This document shows, piece after piece, positions 15,027 through 28,000 of a DNA stretch of 64,000 nt. The position numbers and the translations under genes are program-made. This DNA comes from Chrysomallon squamiferum (Eukaryota > Mollusca > Gastropoda > Neomphalida > Peltospiridae): positions 11,298,669 to 11,362,668 of the forward strand of contig CM022679.1 of NCBI GenBank assembly GCA_012295275.1. Reading direction: 5' to 3'. Each line of letters opens with the position of its first letter. Position 1 is the first letter of the stretch. The notes under the pieces were generated by a model. It saw only the letters and a program-made list of their open reading frames with translations, made no database searches and was not told the DNA's origin.

Positions 15027-15597
15027 TTCGAGTTATTTCCCTTTATGTATTTTCTATACATCCACTAAGTACTTACTAATGTTTTATATACGCATCTTTG
15101 ACTTTCAAACCACTCATAGTGATGTCAAAATATTGTTTCAAAATGTCGCGCATATTTTAAGCTAAAATAATTTAGATTTGAAACTGCATCAAAGATACAG
15201 CATTTAAAAACAAAGTATTATTAATATATGCTATTATCGAAAGTCTATAGCCTAACTGTTTATCAGTTTTTTTAAATGGCATGTGCTATATTTCTCGTCT
15301 TTCAAAAGTGCTGGTTTTAAAATTATTTTACTTTAAACTACATTATCTTAGGCACACAGAGGAAAACAAATTAAAAAACAAAAAAGAAACAGACGATAAC
15401 GATTCGGCCAAAATGCAATTATTAATTAATGTTCTTTTATTTTCTAATGAAATGTATGAACGTCACAAAACTCGAAATTCTGGTCGACGTTTTCGTAAAC
15501 TCCAATAGGATAACGTATCTCAGTGTTGTGTTCATAATTTCTACAATGGATATTAATTTATGTATTTTCGCCGACTTCTGATTTATTACGTCCGTCT

Positions 15598-16570
15598 TCA
15601 GAGATTGCACCGCTTCCCAGATATATAGATTTTTGTCTTGCATGTAGACATAACTGTTGATTCCTTCATTTTTCTGGTACATTTTTGACAACCAAGCCTA
15701 TTGGCAACATGTTCTCTAAAAGATCTGGAGCACAGGACGTAAAGAAAGAAATTAATCGAATAGTTAAACTGTTCCATGGGTTGAGCTAACTTGCAGAAAC
15801 ACGAGGTTCGGGTCCAATGTCTGGAAAAGACTGCCTCCTCGAGCAAATGCTATGTTGTGGCCAATCCAATTTGGTGATATGAGGATAATATATGTTATTG
15901 TTACCCCTAACAGCATAACAGTGATCTTCAGCGTTTCGTCGTTCTTATGATCGGAAGTCTGTACCATTTTCTTTCGTTTGCTTCGTTGCTGGAAAAGATT
16001 TGTACAATTAAGGGCGTTATTAGAAGAACCACAGCATATAAAAATGTGCCGAAGATGATGAAGAATCGTCTCAAAGCTGCCGAGCCTGGTTCCACCAAAT
16101 CTGATACGCATTTTGCAGACTTTGTTATCTTAGAAAAGACTGACCATACTCCATTTGTAAGCGAACATAATGACAGACAACAGCAATATCTAAGACAATG
16201 TTACTGTTTTACTCTGAGCGGAAAGCAAACAGCAAGAAAACGTTCAAAGCAAATTAACACAACCATGCCAGAAGACGACATCTTAGCAGTGCGCCAGCTG
16301 TCGAAGAAGATGTTGCAGCCCGTTTCGGAAAGAGCCCTAATGTCTACCCACATTATGTTTACAATCCAAGCTTTATTCAAGGGCAGCATTAAGATAAGCA
16401 CTGTACCTGAGATCGACATAAATATCAGAATTATACTGCAAGTGGTTTGGCGGAAGCGACGGCTTGACATGATCACGGTTGTCATCCAAACAGTCCTAAA
16501 AAGAGAAACAGTGGAATGGTCACATAACCAAAATAATCAGTTTTTGCAGTCTGTTCTTTGTTTTTCACAG
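15598..16570 (-). pseudogene. Degenerate rhodopsin-like (class A) GPCR, intronless, several frameshifts and a stop
   Basis: Read on the minus strand, the seven-helix plan of a peptide-type class A receptor is present but broken. A TM1 piece (GYVTIPLFLFLGLFG) is in one frame. TM2 and TM3, ending ICFERFLAVCFPLRVKQ with ERF in place of DRY, are in a second frame from about 16485. That frame hits a stop in intracellular loop 2, then continues through TM4 and TM5 (FFIIFGTFLYAVVLLITP). The loop 3/TM6 segment (ETLKITVMLLGVTITYIIL) is in another frame. TM7 with an NSxNFxxY-like motif (NYSINFFLYV, about 15765-15736) and a basic C-tail is in yet another. At least three frameshifts and one stop make it a pseudogene unless there are assembly errors. 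Lack of introns could mean a retrocopy or an ancestrally single-exon family. Ligand unknown. Confidence 0.85.
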
Positions 16571-16599
16571 GATTGCGCCTGTGTTGTTGTACTCAGTTC

Positions 16600-18671
16600 A
16601 TGATGATGCTGACAAAGAATGGCGATGGAAAAAATATTAATATCTTCTTTGTTTGAAACGTCATTGCCGTCGTTGGTACTTTTCAGATCAAGCCGTCAAG
16701 ACTTTGTGTAATTTTCACTTTGGAATTTATCAGCTGTCACAGTGAATGATCGTGTAGAAAACCTTGTGCTCTGTAATATTCACTGTAGTGCTGAGTATTG
16801 TATTTTTCCCGCAACAAGGGAGCACAAAAGTGAAAAGTAGTGCTAGAAATCCTAGGTATCTGAGCAGTAAGTGTCTAGAAATAATAGAATAAAGATACTT
16901 TAAAGCATATGATGATGATGACAATAACACTAACACTAACAATACCTAACTAGATATATATGTAAATAAATATTTTATTAAATAAGTAAGTAAATGTATT
17001 AATAAATGTATGCCTCTTTATTAAATATTCAAATTCTTACCTGAAATAGTTCAGAGTGAGAAACAAATGAAAATACATTGGATTTTTCCAAACCTTTATA
17101 GCATACTGATTTATTAATTTCTGCCACTATTTGTTTGATTAATTAATTAAAGTATTAGCTTCGGAGAATGTTGTTACGATCTGATCAATTAATTTTGTTT
17201 TCATGGTTAATTTTAATTTCAGATGTATAGGTTCCCAGGAAATATATTAGCAGTTATATTGTATTAGTAATGCTTTATTGCAAATTATTTGTAAGACACT
17301 TTAATGCATATATTAAATGAAATAGAAGAACTGGTATAACAGTGCAGTGTTTTAAGCAAAAATCAAGTTTCTTTAAGCCAGCTGAAGTCGATATCTGCTT
17401 TGGTAAGGTAAGAAGACAGCCAATTCAAAAACATATTTTTAATTTGTCATTTATGAGAAACGTTATTTGTCATATTTTTGTTATGTTTGTTAGAGATAAG
17501 AAATTAAATAAAGAAATAAATAATTTTTTCTTTTAATTATACATATATATGTACTTTTATAAATAAATAAGTAAATATTTTATGGTGTATCAATTACTTT
17601 TACACGTCACAGTTTATTTCTTTGCTTTTTATCTTCATTTTTATTTATTTCTGATCATATTAGATTGTTATAAGTTTATATTTCTCTTCTCTTATTTTTG
17701 TCATATATTTTTCTAGTCCTAACATGCTTTAAACGTTTGTTTTAACTTTGTGTAAATTTTTTGTATAGTCCTTATTTCTTATTGTACTATTTATAAAAAA
17801 ACAAAATAAAATGTTTGTTTTTTGGTTTTCAAAGGGTCTTGATATTTATGGTTTGGAGTTTTCTTTTCTTCATCATCTTTAAATACATTTTGTATTAACG
17901 ATAAATATTTAAGAAAGAGTTTCCATAGTTTACTAAGTAATGAAATTTCCTCGTCAATTTTTCACTTAAATGTTTGACTTTAACGCTTTTATTTTACATG
18001 AAACTTTAAAGACTCTTTCCTACACATTCGTCATCAAAACGAGGTCAGAAAAAAATATGTGTTGGAAATTAGGTTTTAACAAGAATACTTGTTTCAGTAT
18101 ACATATATTTCATGTCTTACATCTGTTTTTCTAAAATTCGGATTATTTCTTAAAATATTATACTTAATTCGCACGAACTTTCCCGTTTGTTTTGTTAATT
18201 GTAAAATATTCTCTTTAATATAAATAAATTTAATACTAACACCATGTTATAATTTCTCCTTGTCAGCGATTTGAAGTATTTTATTAGTGTGTAATAAAAT
18301 CGCAAGGAGACGAAATTAAATATGCAACATAAAAAATCAAAAAAAAAAAAAAAAAAAAATCTATAATACCGGGAAGTCATCATTGTTTATTACTGTAATA
18401 ACTTTGACGAAAATTCTGACCATTTCATGATTTCTTACTTGCAGATTAACAGTTCTGATCTACTGTTTCTGTAACAGCTAAAACTCGTTGTACCATTTCT
18501 GTCTTTTATGTTTTACCGTTATGATAGGCATAGGTTTTAGGCAAGAGTATCATAAGACTGAGTCTTAGTTCAGCTCAAAATATTGCAGACCTTCTCTCAA
18601 TAGTAATAATTTTTATATGCTTGTGCACGACTTGTGATATATTCCTTATTGTTTGTATATCACAGAAATAT
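16600..18671. other. Intergenic, no gene seen
   Basis: AT-rich DNA with no supported coding exon. It contains the second copy of a dispersed repeat (17292-17386) and an A-run near 18340-18360. Confidence 0.6.
17292..17386 (+). repeat. Dispersed repeat, copy 2 of 2
   Basis: This matches 8695-8788 over about 95 bp. The block TTTTAAGCAAAAATCAAG and the following TTTCTTTAAGCCAG are identical, with several substitutions elsewhere. It is likely a piece of an interspersed element. Confidence 0.85.
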
Positions 18672-18958
18672 GCTCTGAGGGTGTAAATGTTGAACTTAAG
18701 GATGACCGATGCGCGAACTGCACTGTTTTACGAAATCAAACCTATTAATTAGCTAGCCATATTGTATTCACAGTACTTATTATTTCATTGTAGGTTGTTT
18801 ATTATTATTATTGTTGTTGTTGTTGTTGTTATTATACTGAGGGGCTTAAATTTCAATCTTAAGGGTGATCAATGTTTGAATTGCATTATTTTACCAAATC
18901 CAACCAACTACCTAGCCATATTGTGTCCACACTTCATGTGAAATATTTTATTGTAGGG
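18672..18958 (+). repeat. Pair of direct ~120 bp repeats, each ending at a microsatellite
   Basis: Two diverged copies lie head to tail: about 18672-18794 and 18837-18958. Shared landmarks in the same order are a GAGGG/GAGGGG start, CTTAAG, GATGACC/GGTGATC, TTTTACxAAATC, CTAGCCATATTGT and TTCATTGTAGG/TTTATTGTAGG. The first copy runs into (TTA)n(TTG)n and the second into (GAT)n. A microsatellite at the 3' end is typical of short retroposons, so this may be a SINE-like family. Confidence 0.7.
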
Positions 18959-19746
18959 TGATGATGATGATAATGATTAATATTAATATTATTATTAGTG
19001 TTCTTGTTGCTGTTGTTTTGTAATTCATATTTAACAGCATAAAGCTTTTAAAATAAAATTTGATTTTAGTTCTTCCTTCATTTGCCATATTATTGGCTGC
19101 AATGAACTAACAATAAAACATAAAATATTCTTTTATCGACATCTTATAATACTTCTTTCTTTCTTTTTTCTTATCTGTAAAACGTTATTAAAATTTTGCT
19201 CAAGTAGAATGAAATACGAAATTCTGTGACACTTTTATTGTCTCTCCAGCGATAATTACACAGGGTATTTTCAGTGTTGCAATTTATATTATGCAGGGAA
19301 CGCGTTTCTCAGATACTTTGAGAGAAATACGTAACAAAGAAACACATACTGACAGTGTAGGTAAATATGTTTATTATTTACATTTCCTTTACATTATTTG
19401 GCAGGTTTTCAAACTCAAATATATAATCTGAATGACTTAATTACACTCGATCATATGCCATGTCTAAGAACAAATTCAATAAATAAATCAACAAATCACA
19501 CAAAAGTAATGTTCGACATATTCGTCTTAACATAACACAACCATAATTTAGGTTTTCAACCTTTTCTTTTTCACTGCAACATCGGATGTATAGAAATAGA
19601 AAGAGGAACCAAACTAGATAGACAGTAAGTAAAAACCGTATTAATTGCTAAAGATATGAATGTCGATAAATAAATATTCTTATTTTTTAATCAGATTTGT
19701 ACATTTGAGTGTTGTGTTCGGTTCAATTGTTGGGTACGTTTATCTG

Positions 19747-19802
19747 CGTGTGAGTATGTGTGTGTGTATGTATGTATGTATGTGTGCATTCATGTGTGTG
19801 AG
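19747..19802. repeat. GT/GTAT-rich simple repeat
   Basis: Alternating GT and TATG units; a simple sequence repeat in intergenic DNA. Confidence 0.85.
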
Positions 19803-20149
19803 AGACTGTGCATATGTGGTTATGTATACGTAACATTTCACTGACATCACTTTTACATATTAGTATAACGACCTTAATGTTTTGATTGATAATTTTAAGC
19901 AGCTGAATAAAACAAATTTAACAATACAACCGACTATGTTACAATAAAATGATTGCACACAAACCTTCAATTATATCAAATCCAAATTAAAATGTAAAAT
20001 ATTATGCAGCATCTAGTAACAATCCCATTTTAAAAATACGACAGTAACAAAAGTAACAAATATTTATGCTTAAAAAAATATATAAATTGTATATAATTCA
20101 ACATCCCGGTTGCGTGAATTGGTTTTTGAAAATTCTGAGTAATGGATGG

Positions 20150-20440
20150 ATCACACTGTTTTGGATGCAAGTAATGATGGCACTGACGAAAGTACGAAAC
20201 ACCGTGTACGTCACACGGAACTCGCGAAGGTACGGCTTATTCAGATTACCCAAAGGGCGAGGTCGGGGCAGGACGAGAAGGCCGAGCTTTCTTCTCTCAC
20301 TTCGTTCCCACGAAGGATACGTGGATGTTGACAATGCTGGTGTATTTTCATTTCCTGTAAGTACTTTTCCGTGAAATTATTATCCAATACGTTTCTTCCG
20401 CAGGCTTAGACTCGCCGCCCCCCACCCCTCCCACATTCTG
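20150..20440. other. GC- and CpG-richer patch, function unclear
   Basis: About 290 bp with markedly more G, C and CpG than its surroundings, open in several frames on both strands for 60-100 codons, with no domain I recognise. It lies about 1.7-1.9 kb beyond the stop of the synaptopodin-2-like gene, so it could be conserved 3' UTR of that gene, an alternative terminal exon, or an unrelated element. Confidence 0.35.
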
Positions 20441-20638
20441 CCGTACTCAAAGGTATCCAAATCGAAGCTTAAGGTGTTTCTTTGTAATCTTCTTGTCCAT
20501 GAAAGTATGTGAGGGATTCACCAACCTGGGATTTTAATATTACACTAAATAGGTATCACTTCTGATATTAATATTATTTTATAAAATGAATAATTTCAGC
20601 TATATTCCATAAAATTAAATTAACAGATTTGTTAGTTG

Positions 20639-20639
20639 A

Positions 20640-20691
<52 letters not shown>

Positions 20692-20692
20692 G
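20639..20692. repeat. (ATA)n microsatellite
   Basis: Long pure run of ATA/AAT units, followed by GGTGATAAT. Confidence 0.95.
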
Positions 20693-20959
20693 TGATAATA
20701 ATATGAATAATTTAATAACAAGAAAAGAAAAGAAAAATAAGCGAAAAACACATACCACTGTGCTAAAATACACTAACTGCATTAACGCAATACTTATTAT
20801 TTATACATGGGAATGAAGTAGTGATGAACGAATTATCAAACACCGATAAGGGTTATTTCCATTAATAATACATACAGCACGGATATAATGTACCAACGAG
20901 CTGATTGGTATCACTTAGGGAAAGACCATAAAAAAAAAAAAAAAAAACCCACTCGGATA

Positions 20960-21387
20960 CACCACGCGACATTTAATAAGACGCACGCCAAATCCATATT
21001 AGGAAAGACACAACAATCATCTCTATAGCAACCGAGCAGCTCGTGCCGCGCGTAGATGAAATGTGCCGTATCAGCTACAAGTATCATACTTCTGTAAGAA
21101 CACACTTAGTGGAGGAAAAAAGCTCACAGCGGTATAAGAAAATACCAGTAAGAGCACCCTGCACACAAAAACACCGTTCGATATCGCAAGTCTATCCGAA
21201 TGACGAAACATCTTCTGACACGATGTTTGGGGTGAACATTCCTCCAAACCAACCGAGCGCTTTGGTCATGTCAGACAGTCGCACGGCATTCTCCACAGAT
21301 ATTCTGTGCCAATATTGCGGATTGCGGAACGCTAAAGAATATAATTATATCATGTTAGTCCTTCTTGTTGGCATGGAAACTAAATGA
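20960..21387 (+). other. Unassigned open frame of more than 114 codons in a locally less AT-rich patch
   Basis: A plus-strand frame runs open from at least 20985 to a stop at 21385-21387. The first in-frame ATG (about 21058) comes after the track start at a GTG. The product has a mixed, non-repetitive composition, including CQYCGLRNAKEYNY near the end, unlike the low-complexity frames nearby. I recognise no family. It lies where the 3' UTR of the minus-strand synaptopodin-2-like gene would be, so it may be an antisense coincidence. Confidence 0.25.
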
Positions 21388-21790
21388 AAAATGTTCAGGC
21401 AGTCGCGAATGTCTGGAACTACTGAGTTTGTAGGTGTAAACATAAACAAACAAATAAATGATGGAATATAAATAAATAGTGGCAGCTGAACCTCGTGACC
21501 TCGCACAATCAACAGATAAATCACAAGTCTTAAGGCTCTTTCGTTTTCTAGAACATGTGTGGCCTAACAAGTTAATTCAGTGACCACAAGTCAGGTGCTA
21601 TATTTAAAGGCACTGTGAACCCAAAGTAAACCGCAAATACATATTTTCATATATAAAAAGTAACTGATTATTTTGATTAATCCCAAGTTTTATGCTGATT
21701 TGTTTTAAAATTTAACCCAGATAAATAATAAAATAAGGAAAGAAGTTTATTTTCCCCCCCCCTCCGTGATTATTGATAAATTCGATGACG

Positions 21791-21792
<2 letters not shown>

Positions 21793-21832
<40 letters not shown>

Positions 21833-21904
21833 AAGTAGAGCATTCATATGCGAACCTTTAAGAAGAAGGAAGTATTGTTCTTTAAGTAAATATTCTCTTC
21901 TTTC

Positions 21905-21956
<52 letters not shown>

Positions 21957-21992
21957 ATTCTTATTATATTTTTGTTGTTGTTGTTGTTGTTG
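21793..21992. repeat. Cluster of (AAT)n, (TTA)n and (TTG)n microsatellites
   Basis: AAT run at about 21793-21832, TTA run at about 21907-21955 and TTG run at about 21972-21992, immediately downstream of the synaptopodin-2-like stop codon. Confidence 0.95.
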
Positions 21993-22098
21993 TACAGGAA
22001 CTAAAAATGCTTCTACAGAATTATTGCACTGATGAATGGTATCTGGTTTTCACAAGCGCACACTCACACACTCAAACACGCTATCACACTTGCACCCA

Positions 22099-25000
22099 TC
22101 ACAAATCGGATCCAGGAAGAGCTTCGGGCGAGAAACCAGTGTAACTGCCATTAAACACAGGTGAGTAGTGCTGAGTATCCAAAGACAGAGACTGTGCATG
22201 ATATTGTCCTGGGGGAGGGTGATAACCGGTGGGGGAGAGAACATTCGGGGAAGCGCTGTTACTGCCATTCATGCAATACGAGTCATTGCTGGTTGGCGTC
22301 CACACCCGACCGCCATATTCAGACGGTGACGACATAGAGGGTTCAGGGGAATGCCACGCTTTGATTTTCGGATTGTAGTCACCAAACTGCACGGACGGTC
22401 GACCTGGTTTTGGTGCCACTGGTGGCGCTTCTTTCACTGGCTTGATTTGGGATGGCTGTAATACCTCGTCCACTAAAATAATAAAATAAAAAACAAAATT
22501 ATATCTGAGATTTTCTATTCAGTATAATGTCCCTTTAGAATCACAATATGTATGTTTCTGTGTCTGTGTCTGTGTGTGTGAGTTTATGTGTGTGTGTATT
22601 TATATATTCAACTAATTAGTATTCTTCTGAATATTAACAGTACGTATGTGCTTATGTAATACTGGTATATGAAGAATAACATATTAGTAAGCACCTTAAA
22701 ATCTAGCTGTAACCACCATTAATTTACAGTTTAGAGCGTGTAATAACATATCCACCGAACATAATATATGTATTTGAACAGCAACGCAATAACATTTTAA
22801 TGTTTCAATGGAGTTAGAAAAAACAAACCCACGGTGTAATAAATCAAACATGCTGTGATATATAATAAATCAAACTTCGGTGTTTACGTCATTAAATTTC
22901 AAAAAGAAAAAAGAAAAAAAAAGTTTAGCGTAATGAATAGGCTTAAATTAAAACATTTAATAACAATATAAATACTGAAATAATGCTTATGAAAATATTA
23001 TTCTGATTCTTTTCTGGTTGTACAACGAGAGGACGTAAACAGGCTGTCGACACTCCATGAATACTAATAATAAAACGTACAGTATAACAGTTTAGAATGT
23101 ACTTACGATGTACTTCTTCCTTGTAAGTCGTCCATCCTTTAGCCTTTCTATTGAAGTCCTTCCCCTGCAGAAGTTTAACATGATGGTCAGTTGCGAGTTT
23201 AGTAACTTTAGGTATTGGCATGGGCTGAACTTCAGGAGTCTGAACCGCCGGTTTGGGTGGTTCGGGCGGCTGATACTTCAACATCTGATTCAACTTTTGC
23301 AGTCTTTCGTACTCAGATAAGTGATCAAAAGCTCCCTCTACATCCCCGGAGGGATTCTTCAGAGCCGCCTCCCATGGGGATATAGAAGGTTTGCACTGTA
23401 AGTTGAGCATTTCTTCCAGCTTGTTCGTGGGAGCTTTCACTGGCTTCTTGACGTTTGTTTCGTCGACGATCCATTTCTCCGCCCGAACCCTTCTTTTTTC
23501 AAACAGACGTCCCGCTTTGCCTTTGTTGTTTTTCAAACTCTGCGCCAGGTCGAAACACTTGGTCGGTGCCACTGACTGGTGGTCGCATCGCTTCGCCTGC
23601 AAACGAAGCTTTTCGAATTCTTCCTTTGACAAAGCCATGGGATGATCCTCCTCCGGAGGCTTAACTCGATGCTTCACTTTTGGTATTCGGAAGGTAAACA
23701 GAGGTTTCGAACCGCCCTCTGTCACGTGGAGCTCGCTGTCCAAGTCCGATAAGTAAGCTATGTCGTCTGCCGCGGCATCATGGGAAGAGGACTTTTCTCC
23801 GTCGTGAATCCACTTGGAAGATTTTTTCTGACGCTTGGCAAACATTGTCGCACCGCGCGCTTTCTTGTTGATCTCCGAGGTCAACGACTGTGAAATTGCT
23901 TTACACAATTTCATCTGTTCTTGGATTGTCGGGTAATTGTGGTTTGGATCATCGTAAAATGCAGAATCCGCGTAAAGCTTTTCTGTTTAAGAAAAAAAAA
24001 AAAAAAAAAAATAAAGAATATTATGGATATTCACGGAAAACAAATAGAAAGAAACAGTAGCAACAACAACAACAACAACAACAACAACAAAAAAAAAAAA
24101 AAGAAGAAGAAAAAAAAAAAACAAGAAATAAAAAAAGAAGAAGAAGAAAAAAACAAGAAAAAAACAAACAAGCAACGTCAACAATAAAAACTACAACGAT
24201 TAACAACAACAAAACAACAGTAAAAAAAAAAAAAAAAAAGGAAAAACAAGGAAAAGATGTAACAAGGAAAATATATTTAAACATATATATAGACATGTCG
24301 TTTTCACATTACGTTAATTTCTGGCACACGAGACGTTTTTGCACTAAACATGATTATTAACAAGTATCTGTTACTGCGGCTGAAATGGACTGTTATACTG
24401 TAGTATGTTATAAACAATAGCAACAAAATGAAATACTTTAAAAGCTATATTGTTGGTTTTTTACTTTATCTTACCTGTTCTTTCATAAACTGCCTCTCTT
24501 TTTATCTTATTTATGTATAATTATTTATACATTATTATTATTGACAAAAGAATTTAAAAAGCTGTATATGCCACTTACTATAGATACTTTTAAAAACATG
24601 TGATAAAATAATAACTAAAGATTTCCATATATGATAATATTCCTGATATAAATGCATATTCTATGCAAAAACTGGTAGAAGGGTGAAAGTATATATTTAC
24701 TGAAAACATTATTTTTGTCTATAAAAATAAATTAATAAAAAGTTTTTAATGATGTTATCCTAATGAAATGCCATTTTCAGGATTTCAAAAATAATACTGA
24801 ACAGTTTTATATTTATTTTATTTTTCAGTCCACTATACATCTTAGGTTTAAGTATATATTAATTTGAATGTTCCTCCTTTGCCGTGTCAGCTGTTAGTTA
24901 ATTTATTACAGAATTTGAATTTATGTATTTTAGATATATGTTTTACATAGAGAATTTTTTTTTCTTAAATTTAAAAAAAGAAAAAGAAAAAATCCACCAC

Positions 25001-28000
25001 TATTCCAAAAATACTCAAACAAGAATTAAAAAAATAATAAAAAAAAGAAAAAAGAAAAACCTCTCTCTTGATAACATTTTTTTAAAGCATGTCATATTTA
25101 TCTTTCCCCAAAATCCTCCTGTCTTATCATTATTTTTTCATTCATTCTAAAACGTATATCATAACTTTTTGTCGTCTTTAACCTATACTATAATTTTGAT
25201 TTATCGCCGGCACTTAAAATACAATGACCATCTCTGTTTTGGACAAGAGCTCGCCTTGGTTTGATATATTTTACAAGTAGATAAATACTGCATTTTCATT
25301 AAATAACTGGTACTGCCATGTTGAGTGCCTCCCAGATGCAGAACACAAGACTTGGCACAGTTATAGCACTCTCGGTCTAAGTGGTTTAATAAACATGCGG
25401 AGATTAATAAAAGTAGTAATGACAGAAGACATAATCACATACCTGGATGCTAATGAGACAGATAGCCTTGCATGCATGCATAAATAAGAAATACTAAAAA
25501 TAAACCTTATGGAATGCACTGAAATATTGTCATAAAGAAATTCATGTATGTATTTGAAGGTTTCGGTATAAATACATATTCACATTCATAAATTTATTTT
25601 TATCATCTATTGGTCTTGAATATTTACAGCCATCAACACAATTCAGCGAAATATTATTACTATTCTATTAATTGGAATAGTATCGTAAGGGCCAGGCAGG
25701 ATTGTTATGGGCACATCCTTCGATGAATTAGCTAACCTAACACAGTACAGTCTCCTTAGCAGTTTAATATGATTTATAATGATAAATATTATATTGTTCG
25801 CTCTGAATTCAGCACAAATTATTAAAACAATAATTGTACAAAGTTCCTTCAAAACTGACTGCACATTAGTGTTTACAGAGTTTGCATTCTATTCTCTTTA
25901 TCTGTCGTGTCTGTTAAAGTGATTGACAAATATAGATTCGTGCCAAGCTAAGGATGATAATGTTTCTCGCATTCTGCTATAATCATCACCACTACTTTTT
26001 TCCCTTATCTTTTTTACTCTGGAGACTGCCTTCATTTTACCAGTGTCTAATATTGATCATGAGAAAATGTAACAATTTTAAATGCACAATATATTTCATC
26101 CAGACAAGCAACTACAAATATTGTTTAACGTCTTCTTTTCCCTTCGGCATATTTTGCTATTAATTACTTATTTAATTTGTTGAATGGTTTGTTTAATTAT
26201 TTGTTTATTTGCTTCCCAAAATTAATGATATTTATAGATTATTATATATATATTTTTATCTAATCCATGTTAAACCTGAATATAATGAACCTAATTCTGA
26301 AATTGTTTTATTAAAAAGATACCCAAAACTGAAATAAATAACTAAAAAATAATGGATTTGTCATGATGAAAGGAAATATATTGAATCTCTTAAATAAATA
26401 AATAAAAAATATATAAATCTCATACTACTGCAGTATCTTGACTGTAAATGTAGATTTAGACCTGATAAAGATCAGCTGAAATGAAAACTAATGCAGACAT
26501 ATGTGCACAGATTCAAGTTCATACAAACATAAACACTCAAATCAGATATATTAAAATCTTCTCATGGCGAAGACTAGTTACAATTTTATTCTAACTCCCT
26601 CACTATGTCTTAGTCTCTGCCATTCTGACTAATGAATATATAAACATAATGTTTTATAACTTACTATGGCTAAGTGATGAGCTAGGAGTGGATATATCGG
26701 ATTCAGCACTATCGTGATCCAGCGTAATTTGCACAGGAGGAGCAAATACTGGCAGACGATGAGACTGTTTGGACTCCTCTTGTTGCTCATCCAGGTTGCT
26801 GGTATCCACCTGCCTTAGAGGCTGAGGCGGCTGAAACGACTTTGCCACAGGCTTGGGAGTCATCAACTTCTTTTGGATCTCCTGAATGGACAAACGTGGC
26901 TCTTCTGGTGTCTCTGGGCTTAGAGGAGGTTCTTGACCCGGTTGCCAAATATTTGGCTTAAATGCTTCCATGGGTTCAGGTTTCCAGCGTTCAGCATTTG
27001 TGCCTGAGGTCTGCTGAGATTGTTGTTTCTCTTGCAGGTGCTGTTGATGCTGCTGAAACTGCTGCTGGTGGTGCATTACATTATGCTGTTGCTGTTGCAT
27101 GAACTGCTGTCGTTCCTGTAGATTCTTCTGTTGCTTAGCAGCAAACGAATCACTCGGCTGCCATTTGTCTTCCTGAGACGTGGTGATTTTCCTGACATTA
27201 AACATCGGCACAATTTTCTTCGACGATGAACTTTTTTGGTTAGGCGCCACGTTTTCCTTCATGTCGTCACTATTATCGCTGAACATAGCAGACACTTGTA
27301 CATGAACAGGTTTCGACGTGAATGGCTGAGACATGTATTGCGAATCGACAGTATAAGGTATGGGACTCTGAGAACGATTGTCCCTTTGTTCGTTTGTAAC
27401 AACCATAGATTCTTTCTGCACGAAACCCGTTGTTGTAGTTTCCTTGTCTTGCTGCACCCAGCTTTGTGTTTCCACCTTCTTTGACATGTTGCCTTCGGAA
27501 AAGGTTTCAGAAGTCTGAGACGTTGTCATTTCGTCAGGCTTCGCTTCTTGGGGTTGCGAACTTCCACTGACCGCAGCAGTTAAAGGTGAGGCATTTGGTA
27601 AATCCTGAATGTCTCCCCTAGAAATTAAAATGTATTGGGAACTGAATATATATTACATTAAAAAGAACAAGAAGAAAAACAAAAGAAGAATGAAATCCAT
27701 ACAAACAATAATAAAAAAAAAACGATTACTGCAACAACAATTATTATAATAGTGAAGATTCTAAAGTCTTCAGAGCTTACAGATTTGTTTATGCTAATTA
27801 TGTTTGTTTTTTTCATTACTTAAAAATTGTAATAATATGTTACATATAACACTTTAATTTTATCAGTTAACAACTATGATATTAGTGTTCCAATAAATTA
27901 ATTAATATAATTATATCCAGTACTAATATTACATTTTTCTGCGATAATATTTATTGTCTCCTTTATAGGAAAGTTAATTTTCTAAAACTAAATGAATATG

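Noticed and set aside
15947-16603. 218-codon plus-strand frame
   Set aside because: It is antisense to the GPCR remnant, whose helix motifs are clear on the other strand; the plus-strand product has no recognisable domain.
23921-24296. Lys/Asn-rich and Phe/Val-rich frames
   Set aside because: They are translations of A-rich and CAA repeat tracts in an intron.
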